Shown piece after piece: positions 1 to 6,072 of a stretch of 7,577 nt of DNA (position 1 is its first letter; the number at the start of each line of letters is the position of its first letter). Made by a program: the position numbers and the translations under genes. The notes under the pieces were generated by a model. The model was not told where the DNA came from. It did not search any database and saw only the letters and a list, made by a program, of their open reading frames with translations. Origin of the DNA: an uncultured Oribacterium sp. (GTDB lineage: Bacteria; Bacillota; Clostridia; Lachnospirales; Lachnospiraceae); contig CAKQWR010000094.1 in NCBI GenBank assembly GCA_934279105.1, forward strand, positions 1 through 7,577. The letters are read 5' to 3'.

Positions 1-99
1 GGAACACCAGATCGGTGCCTCCGTAATGTTCTTATCCACCCAGGTTCTCTCCGGATATCGAAATGCCGGAAAACTTCTGTAACGCTTGTAATTCAGCAT
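1..99 (-). CDS. leuA: 2-isopropylmalate synthase, N-terminal fragment cut by the window edge
   Basis: Only the first 33 codons are present (ATG at 99-97); the gene continues past the left edge. The peptide begins [13 protein letters not shown] and ends TEAPIWCS. In the long LeuA subfamily, an N-terminal tail of this kind leads through (R)xWxxKxIxxAPxWCS directly into the catalytic VDLRDGNQAL segment, which would start just outside the window. Known role of the family: condensation of acetyl-CoA with 2-ketoisovalerate, the committed step of leucine synthesis, in the cytoplasm. A purine-rich ribosome binding site (AAGG and GGAAG, 108-119) lies about 8 bases before the ATG. The gene follows glmM by 106 bases. 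That gap holds the inverted repeat at 180-208, but I see no T-box or leucine-rich leader peptide. The identification rests on a short peptide, but it is a distinctive one. Confidence 0.82.
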   Translation of the reverse strand, partial: MLNYKRYRSFPAFRYPERTWVDKNITEAPIWCS

Positions 100-179
100 A
101 GCTGCAGCTTCCTTTCCTTGAAAGTCTCTTTATTCAGATCTTTCTTATAAGATTTCCGTCCGTGGGTTATACTCCTGCA

Positions 180-208
180 TGACGGTATAATAAAGCATTA
201 TACCGTCA
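180..208. repeat. Perfect 12-bp inverted repeat overlapping the glmM stop codon
   Basis: The arms 180-191 and 197-208 are exact reverse complements (TGACGGTATAAT), with a 5-base spacer. The TGA stop of glmM (208-206) forms the end of one arm. There is no T-run after the stem on either strand, so it is not a standard intrinsic terminator. Each arm contains TATAAT, so the repeat could instead be an operator lying over a -10 box for leuA, but no convincing -35 box sits at the right distance. It may also act as an mRNA 3'-end stabilising hairpin. The symmetry is seen directly; its function is open. Confidence 0.7.
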
Positions 209-1570
209 CTGAACCGTGAGAACTAGTCCCTCTCTGTTCATAACAGCGATAACCTGATCGACATAACGCTCACACTTCTCCTGTGTATCGGCTTCCACCA
301 TCACACGCACGAGTGGCTCGGTGCCGGAGGCACGAAGGAGGATACGGCCATCACTACCGAGGGCCTTCGTTACTTCTTCTACCGCTGCAAGAACGGCCGG
401 ATTCTTCTGTGCCGTTTCCTTATCCAGCACGCGTACGTTCTTCAGTACCTGTGGGAATACAACAAACGGTGCCGCCAGCTGCTTCAGCGACTGTTTCTTC
501 GCCAGCATGGTCTCCATGACCTTGATAGAGGTCAGAATACCATCGCCGGTCGTTGCATGACGAAGGAAGATGATATGTCCGGACTGCTCTCCGCCGAGGG
601 AGTAGCCATTCTGAGACATATTCTCATAGACGAAACGGTCACCGACCTGGGTCTTCTCATACTTGATGCCGACCTCATCGAGTGCCTTATAGAGTCCGAA
701 ATTTGACATAACAGTCGTTACGATCGTATCATCCTGCAGCTGTCCGTGCTCCTTCATATAGCAGCCGCAGACATACATGATCTGGTCACCGTTCACCACA
801 CGTCCATCCTCATCGACGGCGAGACAGCGATCTGCATCACCATCATAAGCGAAGCCGACGTCGCACCCCTCCTCGACGACAAAACGCTGAAGAGATTCAA
901 TGTGTGTAGAACCGCATTTATCGTTGATGTTGGTGCCATTTGGCTCGTTGTGAATGACATGGGTATCCGCTCCGAGTGCATCAAATACAGACTTTGCAAC
1001 AGAAGAAGCAGAACCGTTCGAACAGTCCAGTGCGACCTTCTTTCCCTTGAAGCTACGGGTTGCAAGCGAAATCAGATAGCCGATGTAGCGATTACGACCG
1101 GCAGCGAAATCGATGGTCCGGCCGATATCAGCACGGGTCGCAAGCGGTACCTCCGGGGTGACGCCATCGAGGTAATCCTCGATTTTCTTTATGACATCGT
1201 CGCCGAGCTTCTCACCGTTTCCGTTGATGACCTTGATACCATTATCGTAGTACGGATTGTGGGAGGCGGAAATCATCACACCACAGTCGAAGTCCTCTGA
1301 ACGTGCGACATATGCGACGGATGGTGTGGTCGTCACATGAAGAAGGTATGCATCCGCGCCGGTCGCCGTAATACCGGCAGCGATGGCATATTCAAACATA
1401 TAGCTCGAACGTCTCGTATCCTTACCGATCACGATACGACAGTGCTCGCCATTCTTTTTCTGCTGTCCATAATACCATCCGAGGAACTTTCCTACACGAA
1501 ATGCACTGTCTGCTGTCAGGTTGACATTGGCTTCGCCACGGTATCCATCGGTTCCGAAATATTTTCCCAT
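206..1570 (-). CDS. glmM: Phosphoglucosamine mutase
   Basis: A 454-residue member of the alpha-D-phosphohexomutase family. It interconverts glucosamine-6-phosphate and glucosamine-1-phosphate, supplying UDP-GlcNAc for peptidoglycan and surface polymers. Visible motifs in order: N-terminal GTDGYRG (6-12); active-site phosphoserine loop SASHNP with Ser103; the magnesium loop DGDADR (243-248); the sugar-recognition loop GGEQSGH (326-332), which is the GlmM form and argues against a plain phosphoglucomutase or phosphomannomutase; and the C-terminal phosphate-binding loop RASGTEPLVR (413-422). Length is close to the usual 445-455. The ATG at 1570 has a strong AAGGGGAG site (1577-1584) 6 bases upstream. 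It lies 21 bases after rmlD, so the two are probably co-transcribed. GlmM normally needs activation by phosphorylation of the loop serine. All key residues are intact. Confidence 0.95.
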   Translation of the reverse strand: MGKYFGTDGYRGEANVNLTADSAFRVGKFLGWYYGQQKKNGEHCRIVIGKDTRRSSYMFEYAIAAGITATGADAYLLHVTTTPSVAYVARSEDFDCGVMISASHNPYYDNGIKVINGNGEKLGDDVIKKIEDYLDGVTPEVPLATRADIGRTIDFAAGRNRYIGYLISLATRSFKGKKVALDCSNGSASSVAKSVFDALGADTHVIHNEPNGTNINDKCGSTHIESLQRFVVEEGCDVGFAYDGDADRCLAVDEDGRVVNGDQIMYVCGCYMKEHGQLQDDTIVTTVMSNFGLYKALDEVGIKYEKTQVGDRFVYENMSQNGYSLGGEQSGHIIFLRHATTGDGILTSIKVMETMLAKKQSLKQLAAPFVVFPQVLKNVRVLDKETAQKNPAVLAAVEEVTKALGSDGRILLRASGTEPLVRVMVEADTQEKCERYVDQVIAVMNREGLVLTVQ

Positions 1571-1591
1571 AGAGTTCTCCCCTTTTCCTGT

Positions 1592-2515
1592 TTACACTTC
1601 GCTGCTTTTGAGTGCCTCGAGATATCGGCTGACCGCATCCTGCCATGTCGGAAGCGGTGTGAAGCCGGCTTCGACCAGCTTAGATTTATCGAGACGGGAA
1701 TTAAATGGACGGGCGGCGACACTCGCACCGTACTCGGCACTGGTCACCGGAAGTACCTTCGTGCTGTAACCGGCCTGCCGATAGATTTCCTTCGTAAAAT
1801 CATACCAGCTGATATAACCGCCTTCGTTCGTTGCATGATAATAGCCATACTTCTCGGTCTCGAGCATATCCACGAGCAGTCTCGAAAGATCCAGTGTATA
1901 GGTCGGTGTACCGATCTGATCATTTACCACGCGTACGGTATCGTGGGTCTTTCCGACGTTCAGCATAGTCTTAATGAAGTTCTTTCCATTGAGACCGAAT
2001 ACCCAGGCGATCCGGACGATGAAATACTTCTCGAGGGTCCGTGCCACGGCCTGCTCACCACCGAGCTTCGTCTCACCATAGTAGTTTAACGGTGCATAGT
2101 CCTTGCAATCCGGCTGCCATGGCGTCTCTCCCTGACCGTCGAAGACATAGTCCGTGGAAATATAGATCATTTTCGCATCCACGAGCTTCGCGGCGTCGGC
2201 GATGTTCTGCACGCCGTCGACATTGATCGCCTTTACCTTCGAACGGTTCGCCTCATCCTCTGCTGCATCTACAGCGGTCCAGGCCGCACAGTGCACGATT
2301 ACATCCGGATGAAGCTCGCGAATGATGGAGGAAACCTGCGCACGATTCGTGATATCCATCGATACATACGGCATACGGGTCACGGCAGAATCATCCATCA
2401 CACCGCTGTATGCCGGCTGGATGTCTGTGCCGATGCCCTCATATCCACGCTTCGCAAGTTCGTTCATCACATCATGACCGAGCTGACCATTGACACCTGT
2501 TACAAATACTTTCAT
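1592..2515 (-). CDS. rmlD: dTDP-4-dehydrorhamnose reductase
   Basis: 307 residues, extended short-chain dehydrogenase/reductase family. RmlD reduces dTDP-4-keto-L-rhamnose with NAD(P)H to give dTDP-L-rhamnose, the last step of the pathway. The protein opens with the nucleotide-binding motif TGVNGQLG (6-13), followed by HCAAWTAVD (75-83), STDYVFDG (120-127) and the catalytic Tyr146-x3-Lys150 within NYYGETK. The start chosen is the ATG at 2515, which gives MKVFVTG directly, as is usual for RmlD, and has AAGAGG 6 bases upstream. The frame stays open to an ATG at 2623, which would add 36 residues, but that codon lacks a ribosome binding site and the addition is a low-complexity duplicated stretch (see 2531-2620). 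The gene is separated from rmlB by a terminator, so it needs its own promoter or readthrough; I could not pick a convincing promoter. An alternative symbol is rfbD. Confidence 0.94.
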   Translation of the reverse strand: MKVFVTGVNGQLGHDVMNELAKRGYEGIGTDIQPAYSGVMDDSAVTRMPYVSMDITNRAQVSSIIRELHPDVIVHCAAWTAVDAAEDEANRSKVKAINVDGVQNIADAAKLVDAKMIYISTDYVFDGQGETPWQPDCKDYAPLNYYGETKLGGEQAVARTLEKYFIVRIAWVFGLNGKNFIKTMLNVGKTHDTVRVVNDQIGTPTYTLDLSRLLVDMLETEKYGYYHATNEGGYISWYDFTKEIYRQAGYSTKVLPVTSAEYGASVAARPFNSRLDKSKLVEAGFTPLPTWQDAVSRYLEALKSSEV

Positions 2516-2521
2516 AAAAAA

Positions 2522-2527
2522 CCTCTT
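2522..2527 (-). promoter_or_regulatory. Ribosome binding site that fixes the rmlD start
   Basis: AAGAGG on the minus strand, 6 bases before the ATG at 2515. It favours the short, family-typical start over the upstream in-frame ATG at 2623, which has no comparable site. Confidence 0.75.
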
Positions 2528-2530
2528 TCG

Positions 2531-2620
2531 TATGCCATCCATCGCTCGCGGGCTGTCCTGTGTGCCGACGGCATCCATGAATGCTTCCGGTATGCCATCC
2601 ACCGCCTGCGAACTGTCTGC
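2531..2620. repeat. Diverged 60-base tandem duplication in the rmlB-rmlD gap
   Basis: The plus-strand 10-mer TATGCCATCC occurs at 2531-2540 and again at 2591-2600, exactly 60 bases apart. Similarity continues for about 20 further bases; I count 22 of 30 matches between 2531-2560 and 2591-2620. Read in the rmlD frame on the minus strand, the units give related peptides (DSSQAVDGI and DSPRAMDGI). The region lies between the rmlB terminator and the rmlD ribosome binding site. It is probably an untranslated leader, but the in-frame similarity leaves a small possibility of coding. Confidence 0.6.
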
Positions 2621-2650
2621 CATGACATGTCCGTGTTTTATTTTCAGCCT

Positions 2651-2686
2651 AAAAAAATGAATCCCTCACATATACATGCGAGGGAT
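2651..2686 (-). terminator. Intrinsic terminator downstream of rmlB
   Basis: On the minus strand an 11-bp stem (arms 2676-2686 and 2661-2671, ATCCCTC pairing with GAGGGAT, one G-T wobble) closes a 4-base loop. It is followed after 3 bases by seven consecutive T (2657-2651). It begins 11 bases past the rmlB stop codon. This is a textbook Rho-independent terminator. It divides the rhamnose genes into an rmlA-rmlB unit and an rmlD-glmM unit. The plus strand has no matching T-run, so it acts in one direction. Confidence 0.9.
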
Positions 2687-2697
2687 AAATCGGCTAT

Positions 2698-3729
2698 TTA
2701 CTGAAGGCCCTTGCCCTGTACGTACATCTTCTCGAAGTAGTTCTGATACTCACCGGAAACGATGTGCTCCCACCATTCCTTGTTGTTGAGGTACCAGTCG
2801 ATCGTGACAGGAATACCTGTATCGAAATTATACTCCGGCTTCCAGCCGAGCTCGGTTTCGATCTTCGTCGGATCCATCGCATAGCGAAGATCATGACCCG
2901 GTCTGTCCTTGACATACTCGATGAGGGACTCCGGCTTGTTGAGCGCTTTCAGGATGGTCTTAACGACTTCGAGGTTCGTACGCTCGTTGTGTCCGCCAAT
3001 GTTATAGACCTCACCTGGCTTACCCTTCCGGACGATCAGGTCGATGGCCTTACAGTGATCGGTTACATAAAGCCAGTCACGTACGTTTGCGCCGTTGCCG
3101 TATACAGGGATCTTCTCATCATTGAGTGCTCTCGAAATAACGAGCGGAATCAGCTTCTCCGGGAAGTGATACGGACCATAGTTGTTCGAGCAGCGGGAAA
3201 TCGTCACCGGAATACCGAAGGTTCTGTGGTACGCCATAACGAAAAGATCTGCACTTGCCTTCGATGCAGAGTATGGAGAAGATGCCTTGATCTTGTTGTC
3301 CTCGGTGAAGAAAAGGTCCGGGCGGTCCAGTGGAAGGTCACCATAAACCTCATCGGTGGATACCTGATGATAACGCTGGATGCCGAACTCCTTGCAGGCG
3401 TCGAGCAGTGTTACCGTACCGCCGACATTCGTCTGAAGGAAGATGTCCGGATTCGTAACCGAACGGTCAACGTGCGACTCAGCTGCGAAGTTGATGATGA
3501 CATCCGGCTTCTCCTCCTCGAAAAGCTTGAAGATAAACGCACGATCTGCGATATCACCCTTTACGAACTTATAGTTTGGCTTGCCCTCCAGCGGTGCGAG
3601 GGTCTCGAGATTTCCTGCATAGGTCAGGGCATCAAGACAGATCCACATATCCTCCGGATAGGTGTTGACTGCGAAGTGCATGAAGTTGCCGCCGATGAAG
3701 CCGGCGCCACCTGTTACGATATATTTCAT
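2698..3729 (-). CDS. rmlB: dTDP-glucose 4,6-dehydratase
   Basis: 343 residues, extended short-chain dehydrogenase/reductase family, using bound NAD. It converts dTDP-D-glucose to dTDP-4-keto-6-deoxy-D-glucose, the second step toward dTDP-L-rhamnose. Motifs: TGGAGFIG (6-13), the NAD-binding glycine motif; FAAESHVDRS (81-90); the catalytic Thr125-Asp126-Glu127 triplet within VSTDEVYGD that marks the dehydratases; Tyr153-x3-Lys157 in YSASK; and SRCSNNYGPYHFPEKLIP, which is strongly conserved in RmlB. Length is normal for the family. The ATG at 3729 has AAAGGAA (3736-3742) 6 bases upstream. Only 15 bases separate it from the rmlA stop, so rmlA and rmlB form one transcript, which ends at the terminator right after this gene. 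One small oddity is Gly14 where many relatives carry Ser (FIGGNF rather than FIGSNF). Confidence 0.96.
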   Translation of the reverse strand: MKYIVTGGAGFIGGNFMHFAVNTYPEDMWICLDALTYAGNLETLAPLEGKPNYKFVKGDIADRAFIFKLFEEEKPDVIINFAAESHVDRSVTNPDIFLQTNVGGTVTLLDACKEFGIQRYHQVSTDEVYGDLPLDRPDLFFTEDNKIKASSPYSASKASADLFVMAYHRTFGIPVTISRCSNNYGPYHFPEKLIPLVISRALNDEKIPVYGNGANVRDWLYVTDHCKAIDLIVRKGKPGEVYNIGGHNERTNLEVVKTILKALNKPESLIEYVKDRPGHDLRYAMDPTKIETELGWKPEYNFDTGIPVTIDWYLNNKEWWEHIVSGEYQNYFEKMYVQGKGLQ

Positions 3730-3744
3730 AATGAATTCCTTTCC

Positions 3745-4653
3745 TTACTTACTGAGCTCGTTCTGCTCCGTAATCTTATCGACATACTTACCGTCGAGGA
3801 CATCCTTCAGGTACTTACCGTACTCGTTCTTCTTATACATCTCGTACGCTTCCTCGACCTTATCACGACCGATCCAGCCGTTGAGATAAGCGATTTCTTC
3901 GAGGCAGGCGATCTTACGATGCTCGTGTGTCTCGATGGTACGAACGAAATTCGTCGCATCGACGAGAGACTCATGGGTTCCGGTATCGAGCCATGTAAAG
4001 CCCTGTCCGAGAAGGGTGACATCAAGCTCACCATTCTCAAGATAGATACGGTTGAGATCCGTGATTTCCAGCTCGCCACGTGCGGATGGCTTCAGGTTCT
4101 TCGCGTACTCTACGACACGGTTGTCATAGAAGTAAAGACCGGTGACACAGTAGTTGGACTTCGGATGCTCCGGCTTCTCTTCGATGGAAACAGCCTTACC
4201 GTTCTCATCGAACGCCACGATACCGAAACGCTCAGGATCATCGACATAGTAGCCGAACACCGTCGCGCCGGACTCCTTCGCAGCGGCCTGACGAAGCGCC
4301 TTCTTGAAGCCGTGGCCGGAGAAGATGTTATCTCCGAGGATCATCGCTACAGAATCATCGCCGATGAAATCTGCGCCCAGGATGAAAGCCTGTGCGAGTC
4401 CATCCGGTGATGGCTGTACCTTATACTGTAAATTGATACCAAACTGGCTGCCGTCACCAAGCAGATCCTCGAAACGTGGCGTGTCGTTCGGTGTAGAAAT
4501 AAGCAGGATGTCGCGGATGCCGGCATTCATGAGAACGCTCAACGGATAGTAGATCATCGGCTTATCATAAATCGGAAGTAACTGCTTGGAGGTTACTTTG
4601 GTCAGCGGATATAATCTCGTACCGGATCCACCGGCAAGAATAATTCCCTTCAT
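3745..4653 (-). CDS. rmlA: Glucose-1-phosphate thymidylyltransferase
   Basis: 302 residues, nucleotidyltransferase family. It joins dTTP and glucose-1-phosphate to give dTDP-glucose and pyrophosphate, the first step of dTDP-rhamnose synthesis, and in characterised relatives is feedback-inhibited by dTDP-L-rhamnose. Motifs: [13 protein letters not shown] (6-18), the nucleotide-binding loop; [18 protein letters not shown] (22-39); the metal-binding LGDNIF with Asp108; [10 protein letters not shown] (158-167), the sugar-binding segment; and [10 protein letters not shown] with the second metal ligand Asp223. The ATG at 4653 gives the family-typical MKGIILAGG and has AAGGAG (4659-4664) 5 bases upstream. 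The frame is open for 17 more codons to an ATG at 4704, but that start is unsupported. A probable promoter lies at 4725-4753. The C-terminus is slightly longer than in E. coli RmlA. Confidence 0.96.
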   Translation of the reverse strand: MKGIILAGGSGTRLYPLTKVTSKQLLPIYDKPMIYYPLSVLMNAGIRDILLISTPNDTPRFEDLLGDGSQFGINLQYKVQPSPDGLAQAFILGADFIGDDSVAMILGDNIFSGHGFKKALRQAAAKESGATVFGYYVDDPERFGIVAFDENGKAVSIEEKPEHPKSNYCVTGLYFYDNRVVEYAKNLKPSARGELEITDLNRIYLENGELDVTLLGQGFTWLDTGTHESLVDATNFVRTIETHEHRKIACLEEIAYLNGWIGRDKVEEAYEMYKKNEYGKYLKDVLDGKYVDKITEQNELSK

Positions 4654-4724
4654 AATGTCTCCTTTAGATCGGCGGGAAGCACAGGAAAGCGCGCAAAACC
4701 CCACATCTTTACATACTTACGTGG

Positions 4725-4753
4725 ATTTTAGCACAATCATATCTCATATACAA
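4725..4753 (-). promoter_or_regulatory. Probable sigma-A type promoter of rmlA-rmlB
   Basis: On the minus strand, TTGTAT (4748-4753) and TAAAAT (4725-4730) are 17 bases apart. A TG one base before the -10 box gives an extended -10 (TGCTAAAAT). The surroundings are AT-rich, unlike the rest of the window. Initiation near 4718 would leave a leader of about 65 bases. The -35 box matches the consensus only in TTG, so the extended -10 carries most of the weight. Confidence 0.6.
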
Positions 4754-4808
4754 ATTTAAACTTCTTTAAAATCCGCTTAAGATGTACGTTTTCAGAAGCA
4801 TCGGAGAC

Positions 4809-4888
4809 CGAGTGCCCCGGAGGACCGGCAACGTATGCCATACGGAGAGACCGTGTGAAATCAAGCCGGGTCCCCTCCGGGGCACTCG
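4809..4888. repeat. Structured intergenic element, copy 1 (unclassified RNA candidate)
   Basis: A perfect 15-bp inverted repeat (4809-4823 with 4874-4888) encloses a second stem (CCGGC 4825-4829 with GCCGG 4865-4869) and an internal hairpin (CGTAT 4832-4836 with ATACG 4840-4844). It sits 20 bases downstream of the mnmA stop. There is no T-run after it on the minus strand, so it is not a standard terminator. Blocks CCGGAGG, CGGCAACG, GAGACCG, GTGAA, AAGCCGGG and GGCACT recur in the same order at 7502-7573. The strand of action is unknown; both copies have the same orientation relative to the genes. Confidence 0.7.
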
Positions 4889-4907
4889 ACTTGCGCTGCT
4901 CTTCGCT

Positions 4908-6023
4908 TTATCGGATTGCTTCGCGGATGGTGCCTCCGCCGACGACGATGTCGCCATCATAGAGGACGACGGCCTGGCCGATGGCGACGGCGCGTTCCGG
5001 CTGATCGAAGCTGACCTTGACATTTCCGGTGGAAATACCGTTTTCATCACGGAGAACTTCGACGGTCGCCGGGACTTCCTTCGCTTTATAGCGGGTTTTT
5101 ACGGTAACACGAACAGGTTCACCTGGTTCATCAAATGGAATCCAGTTGAAGTGGTCTGCGATGAGAGCACTGCTGTAGAGCGCCGGGCCGGTGGTGAGGA
5201 TGACTTCATTTTTCTCCATGTCCTTCCCGCAGACGTACATCGGGGCCGGCAGTGCGAGGCCGAGACCCTTTCGCTGACCGATGGTGTAGCGGATGATGCC
5301 CTTATGTTCACCGAGGATATGGCCTTCGGTGTCGACGAACTTGCCCGGTGCGAAGGTTTTTCCCGTATAATGCTCGATGAAATCACCGTAATCACCATTC
5401 ACGACGAAGCAGATATCCTGCGAATCATGCTTTCGTGCGTTGATGAAGCCATACTTTTCTGCAACTTCGCGAACCTCTTCCTTCGATGCGAAGCTGCCGA
5501 GCGGGAACATGGTATGCGCAAGCTGCTGCTGGGTCAGGAAATAGAGCACATAGCTCTGATCCTTCGCGAGGTTTTTCGCCTTCTTGAGGAGCCAGCGTCC
5601 GGTCGCCGGGTCCTGCTCGATACGGGCGTAGTGGCCGGTGACGATGACATCGCACCCGAGAGTCTCTGCACGGTGATAGAGCTTCTCATGTTTCATATAG
5701 CGGTTACAGTCGATGCACGGGTTCGGTGTGCCGCCATCCTCATAGGTCTTCACGAAACGTTCGATGACCTGTCGATCGAAGTCTTCCGTAAAGTTAAATA
5801 CATAGTATGGCATGCCGAGGCTCGTCGCGACCTGACGCGCATCCTCCGTGTCTTCGAGGGTGCAGCAGGTATTTTCGCGACAGACATCGACAGTTTCATT
5901 ATTATATAGCTTCATGGTGACACCGATGGCGTCATAGCCGGCATCGCACATCAGGGCTGCCGCCACGGAGCTGTCGACACCGCCGCTCATCGCCACCAGG
6001 GCCTTCTTCCGTTCTTCACTCAT
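4908..6023 (-). CDS. mnmA: tRNA-specific 2-thiouridylase
   Basis: 371 residues. MnmA activates U34 of the Lys, Glu and Gln tRNAs with ATP and inserts sulfur received as a persulfide, giving the 2-thiouridine part of the modified wobble base. Motifs: the PP-loop SGGVDSS (13-19); nucleophilic Cys106 in NPCIDCN (101-107); GHYAR (130-134); KDQSYVLYFL (154-163), which contacts tRNA; and the second catalytic Cys205 in DSQDICF (200-206). An extra cysteine-rich stretch, CRENTCC (48-54), lies after the PP-loop domain strand, as in many clostridial MnmA proteins. The start at 6023 has GAAGAGG 8 bases upstream. The frame is open to ATGs at 6056 and 6065, but the nearest AAGGGA is only 3 bases from the latter. 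It follows the hydrolase gene by 49 bases and is likely co-transcribed with it. Confidence 0.95.
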   Translation of the reverse strand: MSEERKKALVAMSGGVDSSVAAALMCDAGYDAIGVTMKLYNNETVDVCRENTCCTLEDTEDARQVATSLGMPYYVFNFTEDFDRQVIERFVKTYEDGGTPNPCIDCNRYMKHEKLYHRAETLGCDVIVTGHYARIEQDPATGRWLLKKAKNLAKDQSYVLYFLTQQQLAHTMFPLGSFASKEEVREVAEKYGFINARKHDSQDICFVVNGDYGDFIEHYTGKTFAPGKFVDTEGHILGEHKGIIRYTIGQRKGLGLALPAPMYVCGKDMEKNEVILTTGPALYSSALIADHFNWIPFDEPGEPVRVTVKTRYKAKEVPATVEVLRDENGISTGNVKVSFDQPERAVAIGQAVVLYDGDIVVGGGTIREAIR

Positions 6024-6031
6024 ACAATCTA

Positions 6032-6038
6032 CCTCTTC
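6032..6038 (-). promoter_or_regulatory. Ribosome binding site that decides the mnmA start
   Basis: GAAGAGG on the minus strand, 8 bases before the ATG at 6023. It favours the start giving MSEERKKALVAMSGG over the two upstream in-frame ATGs, which would add 11 or 14 residues. Confidence 0.65.
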
Positions 6039-6072
6039 AAATTCATTTGGGCTCATCACAGCCATGTATCCC

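Noticed and set aside
100..205. T-box or leucine leader-peptide attenuator before leuA
   Set aside because: The gap is only about 100 bases, lacks the T-box GGTGG sequence, and the short frame from the ATG at 180 has no run of leucine codons and no ribosome binding site.
2516..2623. The longer RmlD start at 2623
   Set aside because: It has no ribosome binding site, and the added 36 residues precede the usual N-terminal nucleotide-binding strand. The ATG at 2515 has a good site. Kept only as a finding.
2764..4410. A 548-codon open frame on the plus strand opposite rmlB and rmlA
   Set aside because: It is antisense to two genes with complete, family-typical motifs, and its translation shows no domain I recognise. 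The minus-strand codon bias explains the lack of stops.
4782..5909. A 375-codon plus-strand frame covering element copy 1 and the antisense of mnmA
   Set aside because: Most of it is the complement of mnmA. The resemblance of its start (KPGPLRGTR) to a plus-strand peptide at copy 2 (KPGTLSGTR) follows from the shared nucleotide element, and the frame is not kept across the rest of the element.
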